A program made the position numbers and the translations under genes. A stretch of 64,000 bases of DNA from Alkalibacterium thalassium (GTDB lineage Bacteria > Bacillota > Bacilli > Lactobacillales > Carnobacteriaceae_A): contig NZ_FNFK01000002.1 of NCBI RefSeq assembly GCF_900101165.1, positions 26,661 through 90,660 of the forward strand, read 5' to 3'. Shown here in pieces: positions 32,779 to 40,085 of this stretch. Under the pieces are notes generated by a model. That model saw only the letters and a list, made by a program, of their open reading frames with translations. It was not told where the DNA came from and made no database searches. Each line of letters opens with the position of its first letter. Within the stretch, counting starts at the first letter, position 1.

Positions 32779-33564
32779 TTAGAAGTCCGGTCCGTCACTG
32801 GCTACATCGTTTAGATTTTCGAACATCGTGCCTTGTTCTTGAGATTGTTCATCATTAATAGGTTCAGCTGACTTTCTAGGCTTCTGTTTAGGTTCTTCTT
32901 TAGGTTGTTCAAAATCGACGACTGTCTGATTAGCATTCTGTTTCACTTCGTCTTTTACTTCTGCTTCAATGTTTCGAGGTTGAGAGGACGGCTGCGCTTC
33001 TTCTTCGGTGTACATAGCCCCGACATTATCCGGAAACGCCTCTCTCATAGCGTTAACTACAGCTGTCTTGCGGATCATGTTAAGCGGCATATCATTCCAG
33101 GTCGCTTGACCTTTGCTGAATTCTTTCAATGAAATTTTGACGCTGACTGGTCTTTCTCGGTCTTTTCGGTAAACCTTGGCCCAACCACCAATCAATACAT
33201 CACTGTTGAGTTTGACAGCACCTTCGATTTCGACAAGTTCTTTATCTCTCTCAACAATAATTCCAGCTTCGAAGCCATCGTATTGGTTGTGAGATTCAGC
33301 TCGTTTCATGAATGCTTCTTTTGAAACAATGATTTGCGCTGGCTTGTCATAGCCGTTTTTACTTTTAAACTTAACCAGATAAGCTTCATTCAGAAATGGA
33401 TTGAGTTTCTGGTATTTACATAAATTGATAAACATCACTAACTCTTGATCAGATACTTCTCCGTTACCACTGACCAAGAAGTTTTTGACCATTGCTCCGG
33501 TAAGTTTCACTTCTTCACCATTTACTTCAAATACGGATGCTTTTTCTAGTAATTCATTCGCCAT
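32779..33564 (-). CDS. bet: Phage recombination protein Bet (RecT family)
   Basis: The 261-residue annealase shows the Bet/RecT core (about 40-190: ELVMFINLCKYQKLNPF, QIIVSKEAFMKRAE, MPLNMIRKTAVVNAMREAFP). It coats ssDNA and anneals complementary strands. The C-terminal 70 residues are a Gln/Glu/Lys-rich flexible tail. It is two bases downstream of the Rad50-like ATPase gene and three bases upstream of the MBL gene, forming a recombination cassette. Confidence 0.92.
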   Translation of the reverse strand: MANELLEKASVFEVNGEEVKLTGAMVKNFLVSGNGEVSDQELVMFINLCKYQKLNPFLNEAYLVKFKSKNGYDKPAQIIVSKEAFMKRAESHNQYDGFEAGIIVERDKELVEIEGAVKLNSDVLIGGWAKVYRKDRERPVSVKISLKEFSKGQATWNDMPLNMIRKTAVVNAMREAFPDNVGAMYTEEEAQPSSQPRNIEAEVKDEVKQNANQTVVDFEQPKEEPKQKPRKSAEPINDEQSQEQGTMFENLNDVASDGPDF

Positions 33565-33566
33565 GT

Positions 33567-35600
33567 TTAAGCCACTCCTTCTAGTGTTTTAGTTTCGATT
33601 TTTAATTCATCTTGTCCTTCAGTTACGATCAGCTGTACAGTCTGTGCTTCGGTGTCAATTAGCTTGGTAATGCTCTCGCTGTTATCAATGAATATTGGAG
33701 CGCTCACGCCTTCTAATCGGCTTAGAGTATTGATGATGTCTAACCCTGCATTAATGCGTGCAGCGCTGTTCAATCCGCTTGAGAATGGTACGCCGTTGAC
33801 CAGTGGTTCACAGACTTCTTTCAGTCCACCATTGATTTGTTCTTCAAAGAGTTTGAACTCTACTAAATCAAACTGGTCATTTATTCGATCCGTCAACATT
33901 GATACTTTTGTTCTTACAAATTCATCCAGCAGATACAGCTGGTTATCCAGTTCTCCGTAACGTGCTGCTAGAGTTTTTTCTTCTTCAATCAGCTCTTTCT
34001 TACGAGCTTCTTGTTTATCTACCAGTTTGAATTGATACAACTCATCCTGGATATTTTCTCTATCAGCTTTGAGAGTTGAAAGCTCTTCTTTCTTCTCTTT
34101 CAGTTTCTCGTCTGCTGATTCCTGCAGAGACTTAATTTCATCTTTCAGTTCAGTTATAGCGACACTAAATGTTTCATACTGAACTGTGTCTTCAAATGGG
34201 GTTGCTTTACTCTTGATCTCTTCAATCTCTTGTTTAACGGCTTCGTGTTCTTTCTTCAGGTCATCACGTTTCTTGACCAGTTTATGCATGTCGCTCTTGA
34301 CAGTTAATGCTTCTTCTTTCTCCTGAATTGCCTCTTCTAAGCTTGCTTTCTCAGCTTTAAGCTCTCTACCCTCGGCGTTGATTCCTTCCAGCTTAGCTGC
34401 CTTATTTTTGTTAAATTCAGCCTTCTCTTTCTCATAGTTCTCTTTCATTTCAACTTGCTGGTCTTCCGGATAGTCTTGGCCACATAGAGAGCATGTTGTC
34501 TTATGCTCATCAAAGTCCGGGTAAACTTCACTTTGGTTTTGCTTAAATCGCTCTCTCAGGTTGTCCATTTTAGTTAGGATGGCAGCTACTTCTTTCTTGC
34601 TAGATTCGATCTCTCGCTTGATTCCTTGCTCTTCGCTTTCTTTATCCATGACAGCGTTGTTGGCTTCAATTGCTTTTTCATATAGATCCTGTTTCTTTTC
34701 TTGCAGCTCCTGGACTGATTCGTTTTGCTTTAGTTGGTATTCACTTCTAGCGGTCTGCAAGTCAGCTGTCTTAGACTGCAGTTCTGATCGAAGCGATGTC
34801 ACTCTGCTTCCATTTGAGAACGACGCAATTTCTTCTTCTTTTGCTTGAATAGCATCAGAAGCAGCTACCAGGTCGTTATTCAATTTGACCTGGTCCAACT
34901 TACTTAGATCCGGAATAGAACGATCAACTTCATCAATCCGATCTGGAATACGGTCTAAATCTTTCTTAACGCTGCGTTTCTCTTCAACAATCAACTGGCG
35001 CTTGTCATCTACGCTACGACCGTCCAATATGGCTTCTAATGGCTTCAATTCCTTCTTGCTGTCGATTACTTCCTGATCAGTGACTTCTTCAACCAAGGAA
35101 AAGAGTAAGTCTCTACGGTCTTTCTGCTTCATTGTTTCAGCCACGTAATAAACGTTGGTTAGTTGCTTGAAGGTGTCTTCAGAGATCACTTCTTCAATTT
35201 TCTTCTTATACTTGGTTTGAGTCGTCTTGATTCCATCCAATCGGTAAGTCGTTTCGTGTCCTTCAAATGATTTAGAATCCGTTCCACGTTTACGGGTCCA
35301 TTTCTCAACAACTGTTCTAGATAGTTCTAATACTGATCCGTCAATGTCTAGGTTAAGAACAACTTCAGTTTCTAAATGATTGATCTCATTGTTCTGTTTA
35401 TCTAACGGCTTCCAGGCGAAGTTAGCAGAGTCGCTGCTGTCTTTACCAAACAAGGCCCAGGAGAAAGCATCAAAGATCGTTGTCTTTCCAGTGGCGTTCT
35501 CTCCGTAAATTTTTAGGTCATTGCCGTCTGCTTCCAGCTTAAATTCTTTAAACCCTTTGAAATTTCGTACTTCCATAGTCAATAATTTGATCTGTTTCAT
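33567..35600 (-). CDS. Rad50/SbcC-like AAA ATPase
   Basis: The 677-residue protein is an SMC-like ATPase: Walker A GENATGKTT (33-41) at the N-terminus, two long coiled coils, a zinc hook CSLC (370-373) at the apex, and the C-terminal lobe with INGGLKEVCEPLVNGVPFSSGLNSA (signature region) and APIFIDNSES (Walker B). No SbcD/Mre11 nuclease is encoded nearby; the adjacent MBL hydrolase may replace it. It heads the recombination cassette, behind a 71-bp intergenic region containing a tiny rightward RNA module. Confidence 0.88.
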   Translation of the reverse strand: MKQIKLLTMEVRNFKGFKEFKLEADGNDLKIYGENATGKTTIFDAFSWALFGKDSSDSANFAWKPLDKQNNEINHLETEVVLNLDIDGSVLELSRTVVEKWTRKRGTDSKSFEGHETTYRLDGIKTTQTKYKKKIEEVISEDTFKQLTNVYYVAETMKQKDRRDLLFSLVEEVTDQEVIDSKKELKPLEAILDGRSVDDKRQLIVEEKRSVKKDLDRIPDRIDEVDRSIPDLSKLDQVKLNNDLVAASDAIQAKEEEIASFSNGSRVTSLRSELQSKTADLQTARSEYQLKQNESVQELQEKKQDLYEKAIEANNAVMDKESEEQGIKREIESSKKEVAAILTKMDNLRERFKQNQSEVYPDFDEHKTTCSLCGQDYPEDQQVEMKENYEKEKAEFNKNKAAKLEGINAEGRELKAEKASLEEAIQEKEEALTVKSDMHKLVKKRDDLKKEHEAVKQEIEEIKSKATPFEDTVQYETFSVAITELKDEIKSLQESADEKLKEKKEELSTLKADRENIQDELYQFKLVDKQEARKKELIEEEKTLAARYGELDNQLYLLDEFVRTKVSMLTDRINDQFDLVEFKLFEEQINGGLKEVCEPLVNGVPFSSGLNSAARINAGLDIINTLSRLEGVSAPIFIDNSESITKLIDTEAQTVQLIVTEGQDELKIETKTLEGVA

Positions 35601-35619
35601 GATTAATTGCCTCCTGGTG

Positions 35620-35673
35620 TGATATAATGTAATTACATAGTTTGATCTGACACCTTGTGCGAGGTGTCTTTTT
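35620..35673 (+). ncRNA. Tiny rightward promoter-terminator module upstream of the ATPase gene
   Basis: TGATATAAT (35620-35628, extended -10) overlaps the 12-bp palindrome ATGTAATTACAT (35627-35638), and GACACC/GGTGTC (35649-35668) plus TTTTT form a terminator. The RNA would be about 40 nt, opposite to the leftward operon and filling its only sizeable gap here. It matches the module at 27039-27085 in promoter, stem sequence and position before a gene's ribosome binding site. Confidence 0.4.
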
Positions 35674-35917
35674 ATTTGTCTATATAAGCCGTTATATCTA
35701 AATTCCGGTGGTTGTCGTCGCGTCTAAATGCAATGGTGTGTGTTAGCTCCCAGATGTCCGTAACTTCTCCGAATTTGTTTATTTTTCTTATTGCTTCATC
35801 TACTGTTTGTTCTCCGCGAAAATGAATATCAATCCTGGCGCCGTTTCGATAACTGTCTATGATGATTCTTTCAATATCTGTTAGATAAAGGTCATCGTAG
35901 GTTTTCCCTTTTGCCAT
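35672..35917 (-). CDS. Hypothetical phage protein (81 aa)
   Basis: An 81-residue mixed alpha/beta protein (DLYLTDIERIIIDSYRNGAR, DEAIRKINKFGEVTDIW). It has a good GGGAGGGAG site and follows the next upstream gene by two bases. Function not recognised. Confidence 0.6.
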   Translation of the reverse strand: MAKGKTYDDLYLTDIERIIIDSYRNGARIDIHFRGEQTVDEAIRKINKFGEVTDIWELTHTIAFRRDDNHRNLDITAYIDK

Positions 35918-35919
35918 TG

Positions 35920-36120
35920 TTAATCTCCCTCCCTTTCCAGCAACCCTTCCATCTCCTCAAACATCCGCTTATTCAACTCAGCTACTTCAATTTCCAGTAA
36001 TTCATAATCACGTTCCACGTCTATTCGTGCCTGTCTTGGTGTCAGTCCGTTTCTGATTAGTCGTCTCCAGTCGTCAAAGGCATATTCGATCAAGTCTTGT
36101 CGTATAATTGGTTCTTGCAT
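35920..36120 (-). CDS. Hypothetical phage protein (66 aa)
   Basis: A 66-residue acidic helical protein (EYAFDDWRRLIRNGLTPRQA). The start overlaps the upstream gene by one base. No family recognised. Confidence 0.58.
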   Translation of the reverse strand: MQEPIIRQDLIEYAFDDWRRLIRNGLTPRQARIDVERDYELLEIEVAELNKRMFEEMEGLLEREGD

Positions 36121-36308
36121 TAATCAACACTCCAATCTGCTTTTGCAGCTGAATACGTAATAAGAATCAGTGGAAGGATAAGATATTCCCCGCCCCATGA
36201 AGGTTGTAATCCTAGTGATAAACGACGTTCAACTGCGTGTTCTCTAGCTAACAGGGTCAATACGATACCTACCAGGATCAGCAGAATTAAGGTTCTGTGC
36301 TTTTTCAC
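36120..36308 (-). CDS. Small phage membrane protein (62 aa)
   Basis: GTG-initiated, 62 residues, with two hydrophobic segments (about 6-22 and 40-56). GGAGAG lies six bases upstream of the GTG. It overlaps the upstream gene by 65 bases, more than usual, so either gene could be shorter than drawn. A membrane role (for example exclusion) is possible. Confidence 0.5.
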   Translation of the reverse strand: MKKHRTLILLILVGIVLTLLAREHAVERRLSLGLQPSWGGEYLILPLILITYSAAKADWSVD

Positions 36309-36441
36309 GGTCTTCTCTCCTTTCTATCTTTTTCAGTCCGTTTTTGACGCCTTTCACATAGTATTTCTCGAAGTCCCAATTGACCATCATGTATTCATCC
36401 AGTGCTTCCAGTATGATTTTTGCTTTTTCTTCATTAGTCAT
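36244..36441 (-). CDS. Hypothetical phage protein (65 aa)
   Basis: Start at 36441 (MTNEEKAKIILEALDEYM) with GGAG eight bases upstream; a GTG three codons earlier overlaps that site. The product is charged and helical. The last 20 residues overlap the next gene in another frame. Function unknown. Confidence 0.58.
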   Translation of the reverse strand: MTNEEKAKIILEALDEYMMVNWDFEKYYVKGVKNGLKKIERREDREKAQNLNSADPGRYRIDPVS

Positions 36442-36490
36442 TGCGATCACTCCTTTGTTTTTAAATTAAACATCTGTTCTGTGTTTAGTT

Positions 36491-36499
36491 TGATATACT
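36491..36499 (+). promoter_or_regulatory. Extended -10 promoter of the rightward inserted gene
   Basis: TGATATACT is an extended -10 placed 25 bp before the ATG of 36524-36769. It is followed by a small hairpin CCTCT-TAG-AGAGG (36500-36512) that overlaps the start of the ribosome binding site and could modulate translation. Confidence 0.5.
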
Positions 36500-36523
36500 C
36501 CTCTTAGAGAGGAGGTGATGCAT

Positions 36524-36769
36524 ATGGTTAACGCTGAATATAAGCACCCTCATTATTCAACAGACTCAGCAGTTAAAAGTGTTATCAAAAATGAGTCTCA
36601 GCACAAGATTATTAGGTTTGAATATCCAGACGAGGTAATTGTTATTTTCGATATAAAACTAAGCGGAGTAACTCTTCATTCAAACTACAATTATCATTTC
36701 AATGTAGATACGAATGTTATTACTCCAAGACTCGATAGCCCTAACAAGAACTTTACGGATGTTATCTAA
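36524..36769 (+). CDS. Rightward hypothetical accessory protein (81 aa)
   Basis: The only sizeable rightward gene inside the leftward early operon. Start at 36524 (MVNAEYKHPHY), with GGAGG eight bases upstream. The product is beta-rich (IIRFEYPDEVIVIFDIKL) without membrane segments; not recognised. It has an extended -10 promoter and a strong terminator (36800-36824), so it can be expressed from the repressed prophage. Its last 8 bases overlap the convergent gene 36762-36992. These features mark it as a moron. Confidence 0.65.
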   Translation: MVNAEYKHPHYSTDSAVKSVIKNESQHKIIRFEYPDEVIVIFDIKLSGVTLHSNYNYHFNVDTNVITPRLDSPNKNFTDVI

Positions 36770-36992
36770 TAGTGGTTTCTCCATCTAAAATTACTCTAGG
36801 TGCATTAAGATGCACGGTTTTTTTATTCGTGCTAAGTCCAACATTATTGCTTGGTAAGTTTAGAGTATCTAAATTGATGAGTGTTACATCTTTAGCGGAT
36901 AAAGTACCTCGAGTAATTTTATTTGAATCTTTCGCCTTTGTGACTGCTGCAACAGTTGCAAGGGCGATTGCTACGACTAAAAGTTTCTTCAT
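36762..36992 (-). CDS. Small exported or membrane-anchored phage protein (76 aa)
   Basis: The 76-residue product begins MKKLLVVAIALATVAAVTKA, a signal-peptide or signal-anchor sequence, followed by a polar beta-like stretch. AAAGGAG lies nine bases upstream of the ATG. The 3' part contains, on the other strand, the terminator of the convergent rightward gene. Function unknown; a lysogen surface protein is conceivable. Confidence 0.6.
   Translation of the reverse strand: MKKLLVVAIALATVAAVTKAKDSNKITRGTLSAKDVTLINLDTLNLPSNNVGLSTNKKTVHLNAPRVILDGETTIR
36800..36824 (+). terminator. Terminator of the rightward inserted gene
   Basis: GTGCAT-TAAG-ATGCAC (36800-36815), then GG and seven T. It lies within the coding region of the convergent leftward gene, an unusual location. 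Confidence 0.75.
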
Positions 36993-36996
36993 CTAC

Positions 36997-37224
36997 TTAC
37001 TCTCCTTTCTTCAATATATCGCTGTAATCTACTTGATTCTCCCAAGCCCAACGTTTAAAGCGTTTTATTTCTAAATCTGGTATCTTGTAACCTGGCATCT
37101 TATAACTTCTTAAATCGCCCCGTTTGATCAGAGCATAAACGGTATTTACATTCACGCCTAAGATGGCCGCCGTTTCTCTTACTGTGAATACTTCTTTTTT
37201 AATTGGTTCTATTTCTATTGCCAT
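36997..37224 (-). CDS. Excisionase-type HTH DNA-binding protein
   Basis: A 75-residue protein with a MerR/excisionase-type winged helix (HTH_17): EVFTVRETAAILGVNVNTVYALIKRGDL then KIPDLEIKRF in parts. It may be the phage excisionase or an early regulator; distance from int leaves this open. GGAG precedes the ATG. Confidence 0.78.
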   Translation of the reverse strand: MAIEIEPIKKEVFTVRETAAILGVNVNTVYALIKRGDLRSYKMPGYKIPDLEIKRFKRWAWENQVDYSDILKKGE

Positions 37225-37228
37225 ACGA

Positions 37229-37525
37229 TCACTCCTTGTTACGGTCGTTGTAATTATCGGTCATGCTTTCAAAAAGGATGAAGAGTGAATAAAATGCTTC
37301 CGGAGACAACTTAATTCGGTGGGTAATATTGTCGATAGTCCTGTGTACATAAATATTTTTGTCGTTCGAAAGTTCAATGAAAGTGTCTTCAGCTGTTTGA
37401 AACATCATCCCTTTTACTTCTCCGAATTCATCGTAAAACTTACCGTCGCAACAATATTCAATAGTGTCCGCAGCTAACTCGTACAACTCTTCTTTGCTTA
37501 ATTCATATGAAATTAAATCACTCAT
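37229..37525 (-). CDS. Hypothetical early phage protein (98 aa)
   Basis: Start at 37525 (MSDLISYELSKEELYEL), overlapping the Rha stop in ATGA with GGGAGG upstream. The acidic 98-residue protein has no recognised domain. It is coupled to the Rha gene. Confidence 0.6.
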   Translation of the reverse strand: MSDLISYELSKEELYELAADTIEYCCDGKFYDEFGEVKGMMFQTAEDTFIELSNDKNIYVHRTIDNITHRIKLSPEAFYSLFILFESMTDNYNDRNKE

Positions 37526-38295
37526 CGTTGTTCCTCCCATAATCCATATTTAAGCGCCATGCTTTTTACAACTGTGACGTAAATCTCTTTTAAACGGTGG
37601 TCCTCTTCAATGACATCTAACTTGTTAAGTTTCTGCACCGACGATTTACCTAACCCTTGAGCGATCATGTTCTTCTTCCTGTTCTCTAACCTCAGTGTTA
37701 GGTTGCAACGTGCCTTTCTCTCTAGCCGTTCGTAACTTTCATTGACTGTTTCGCTGAACTTATCGAATCCGCCTTGCTTGATCGCTATTCTACGAATGAT
37801 AGTGTTGACTTCTTTTCTCCAGTCTTTAGTTTCCATAGACATGAGCTCTGTAATGCCGTCCATCTTCTTCTCAATCTGCTTGGTTGCTAATTCTTGTTTA
37901 GCCAGCGCCTTACCAAGTGCGTTGAACATTTGAAGTTCTGGACTTAACTGTGATGTATCAAGCTGTTCTTTAATTTGCTGCTCCATTCGGTTGAATTGAT
38001 AGATATAAGCTAGTTTAAATTCTCTTGCTTTAGCTCCTGTGAACCCCATTACTAAGAATGAGAAGCCGTCTCTATTCATGTAGTAAACTTTCTGAGGTCT
38101 TCCGTAAGAATCAGGCTCTGTTGATTCAAAAAACATCTCCCCAAAATTGGGGCGATCTTCCAACAGCAAATTATCGATATCCCTTAACACATGATCGTGT
38201 CTTTTCTTAAAGTTCTCTGCAACGTTTCTGCTGCTAGTTACCGCCTGGTCATTATTTACGATGATTTGAATTTGATCTCTTTCTTTTGTTTGCAT
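37522..38295 (-). CDS. Rha-family phage regulator with ORF6C domain
   Basis: Residues 10-110 match the phage regulatory protein Rha (SRNVAENFKKRHDHVLRDID, KVYYMNRDGFSFLVMGFTG, AREFKLAYIYQFNRME). The C-terminal part (about 135-257) resembles ORF6C-type antirepressor domains. Such proteins modulate lysogeny or early expression. It lies third in the leftward early operon. Confidence 0.88.
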   Translation of the reverse strand: MQTKERDQIQIIVNNDQAVTSSRNVAENFKKRHDHVLRDIDNLLLEDRPNFGEMFFESTEPDSYGRPQKVYYMNRDGFSFLVMGFTGAKAREFKLAYIYQFNRMEQQIKEQLDTSQLSPELQMFNALGKALAKQELATKQIEKKMDGITELMSMETKDWRKEVNTIIRRIAIKQGGFDKFSETVNESYERLERKARCNLTLRLENRKKNMIAQGLGKSSVQKLNKLDVIEEDHRLKEIYVTVVKSMALKYGLWEEQR

Positions 38296-38296
38296 T

Positions 38297-38821
38297 TTAC
38301 TTCCCTCCTATATATTTCTTTCTTTTCCAATCCGGTATTCTCTCCTGAATGGCACTCATCATCGACATGTCGAGCTTGTCAAATACAGAAACGATGTACC
38401 GGATCTCTATAAATACTTCATCCAGATAATTCAGGGCATATTGGCGGATCGCTTCTTTGTCTTCTTCGGAGTACATGTCTTCTCTTTTGGTCATGGCTAG
38501 TTTTGCTCTGCCTCTTAATGACTCTCTTACCTCTTGCTCCATGTTTTTGATTATTTCTAATGTGAAAGTATCCATTTTGTACGTTTCTGATTCCATCGGC
38601 GGAATCCAGCTAAATACTTCATGTGTGAAATGCTGATTCAATACTGAATCGTCAATGTATGTGGCTATTTCTTCCATAGCTTCCAAAGGTGTTGAATCTC
38701 CTCTGAAATAACCGTTGATGGTTGTTTTGGCTCGATTCGTCCCTTTGGCTATAGTGACTTGTTTCAATGACTTTCTTTCCGCCGCAGCTTTTAACTGCTG
38801 GCTTATAACTTTCGTACTCAT
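38297..38821 (-). CDS. XRE-like HTH early regulator
   Basis: Start at 38821 (MSTKVISQQLK), nine bases after GGAGG; an ATG three codons earlier abuts that site. The 174-residue protein has an N-terminal helix-turn-helix (about 18-42: LKQVTIAKGTNRAKTTINGYF) and a helical C-terminal region. It is likely an early transcription regulator between Cro-like and Rha genes. Confidence 0.72.
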   Translation of the reverse strand: MSTKVISQQLKAAAERKSLKQVTIAKGTNRAKTTINGYFRGDSTPLEAMEEIATYIDDSVLNQHFTHEVFSWIPPMESETYKMDTFTLEIIKNMEQEVRESLRGRAKLAMTKREDMYSEEDKEAIRQYALNYLDEVFIEIRYIVSVFDKLDMSMMSAIQERIPDWKRKKYIGGK

Positions 38822-38901
38822 TTTCCTCATCCTCCTTCATTTAGGTACTTCTCTTGTAGAAAGTGCGGCTCCTTTTTGAATAAAATAATAGTAGATAACT
38901 T

Positions 38902-39108
38902 TTAATCACTATTAGTGATAGTTCCGTTAAAAAAAAGATACTCTACAGATTTTCCGTAATACATAGCTAATTTAACCTTGTTCTTATCTGACGGATTTCT
39001 TCTCCCTTGCTCCATTAATTGAATCATAGAGTAAGAAATGCCTGTTTCATCAGCTACTTCTTTTTGAGTCTTATTAAGCTTTTCTCTTTCATGTTTAAGA
39101 ATTGACAT
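38902..39108 (-). CDS. Cro-like XRE regulator
   Basis: A 68-residue XRE protein: LNKTQKEVADETGISYSMIQLMEQGRRNPS is the HTH_3 core. First gene of the leftward operon, opposite the repressor gene; it would favour lytic growth by binding the shared operators. The start has GAGGTG seven bases upstream. One operator copy (38905-38919) lies inside its last codons. Confidence 0.88.
   Translation of the reverse strand: MSILKHEREKLNKTQKEVADETGISYSMIQLMEQGRRNPSDKNKVKLAMYYGKSVEYLFFNGTITNSD
38905..38919. promoter_or_regulatory. Repressor operator O5, inside the Cro-like gene
   Basis: ATCACTATTAGTGAT is a perfect ATCAC-N5-GTGAT palindrome of the same class as the four sites in the switch, about 220 bp away from them. 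It encodes part of the last five residues of the Cro-like protein. Confidence 0.55.
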
Positions 39109-39128
39109 CCTTTTTCACCTCGCTTTCA

Positions 39129-39143
39129 ATTACTATCTGTAAT
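39129..39143. promoter_or_regulatory. Repressor operator O4
   Basis: ATTACTATCTGTAAT (ATTAC-N5-GTAAT), located just downstream of the -10 of the leftward early promoter. Confidence 0.75.
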
Positions 39144-39144
39144 C

Positions 39145-39173
39145 AGTATATAATCACTAAAAGTAATTGTCAA
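39145..39173 (-). promoter_or_regulatory. Leftward early promoter (PR-like)
   Basis: On the complement strand TTGACA (39168-39173), a 17-bp spacer and TATACT (39145-39150) make a near-consensus promoter for the Cro-like gene and early operon. The spacer coincides with operator O3, so repressor binding should block RNA polymerase directly. Confidence 0.85.
39153..39167. promoter_or_regulatory. Repressor operator O3
   Basis: ATCACTAAAAGTAAT lies within the spacer of the leftward early promoter. Confidence 0.75.
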
Positions 39174-39181
39174 GGAATTTA

Positions 39182-39196
39182 ATCACTGTTTGTAAT
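39182..39196. promoter_or_regulatory. Repressor operator O2
   Basis: ATCACTGTTTGTAAT lies between the two divergent promoters, upstream of both. Confidence 0.7.
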
Positions 39197-39213
39197 TATT
39201 TTTTTTATTCGGC

Positions 39214-39242
39214 TTCACTATTACTATTTGTAATAGTATAAT
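39214..39242 (+). promoter_or_regulatory. Repressor promoter (PRM-like) with operator O1
   Basis: TTCACT (39214-39219), 17-bp spacer, TATAAT (39237-39242). The spacer holds operator O1, ATTACTATTTGTAAT (39220-39234), which predicts negative autoregulation of the repressor. Confidence 0.75.
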
Positions 39243-39269
39243 CACGATATAAGAAGGCGGTGTTTTGTA

Positions 39270-39647
39270 TTGAATATTGGGCATAGATTAGCAAATTTAC
39301 GTGAAAAAAAAGGGCTCTCACAAGCTGCGCTAGCTGAAAGACTCGGCATGTCGCAAAGTAGTATAGCGATGTGGGAAACCAACAAAAGGAGAGTCCCTGA
39401 TGATGCATTAATAAAATTAGCAGATTATTACAATGTGTCTACTGATTATTTATTAGGCAGAGATGTTCCAGAATGGGCATCTACGGAAGATGTATTCGAA
39501 CTGCAAACGCTATTAGAAAACAACGTGAATATGGCTTATGGTGGCGAATCTCTAACCGAAGAAGAAAAACAAAGAGTCAAAGACATCCTTACTACCCTCT
39601 TCTGGGATAAATTGCAGAAGAAAAAAGAAGGTGGGAAACGTGAGTGA
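39270..39647 (+). CDS. CI-like XRE repressor
   Basis: The 125-residue protein has an N-terminal HTH_3 domain (LREKKGLSQAALAERLGMSQ, residues about 9-28) and a helical C-terminus without a LexA-type peptidase. Repressors of this ImmR type are inactivated by cleavage by an ImmA metalloprotease, which is encoded next. The start is TTG with AAGGCGGTG upstream. It should bind the five ATYAC-N5-GTRAT sites and hold the early operon silent. Confidence 0.87.
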   Translation: MNIGHRLANLREKKGLSQAALAERLGMSQSSIAMWETNKRRVPDDALIKLADYYNVSTDYLLGRDVPEWASTEDVFELQTLLENNVNMAYGGESLTEEEKQRVKDILTTLFWDKLQKKKEGGKRE

Positions 39648-40068
39648 ACGCATAACTGAACTTATTGAGGGGTTATATAATCAATATGGCACATTAGATC
39701 CGTTCGCGCTGGTCGAACACGCCGGTATTGATTTGCACTATGTCCCTTATCTAGATAACCCTATGGGGCAATATCTAAAATTAGTAGGTACTCCTACTAT
39801 CTTACTTAGTGACACATTAGAGGGATCCCCCGAACGATTCTTTGTATTGTCACACGAATTACATCATGCACTAGAGCATGAAGATATATGTAGTTATTAC
39901 ACACTAAATAGTTTATCCAGGTCTAAGATGGAGCAAGAAGCGAATAAGTTCGCAGCTGCAATGTGCCTGAACTTATATATAGAAGAACAAGAAAAATTGC
40001 CAGAAACCACAGTTGATTTGTTGAATGAGTACGGAGTACCGTTGCAGTTGTCGGAGATACTATTATAG
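39640..40068 (+). CDS. ImmA/IrrE-type metallopeptidase
   Basis: The 142-residue protein carries the zinc protease motif HELHH (72-76) with a downstream glutamate region (KMEQEANKFAAAM). ImmA cleaves the ImmR repressor upon DNA damage and so triggers induction. The GTG at 39640 overlaps the repressor stop by 8 bases and has AAGGTGG upstream. Confidence 0.9.
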   Translation: MSERITELIEGLYNQYGTLDPFALVEHAGIDLHYVPYLDNPMGQYLKLVGTPTILLSDTLEGSPERFFVLSHELHHALEHEDICSYYTLNSLSRSKMEQEANKFAAAMCLNLYIEEQEKLPETTVDLLNEYGVPLQLSEILL

Positions 40069-40085
40069 TAAAGGGGTTCGTGAGT

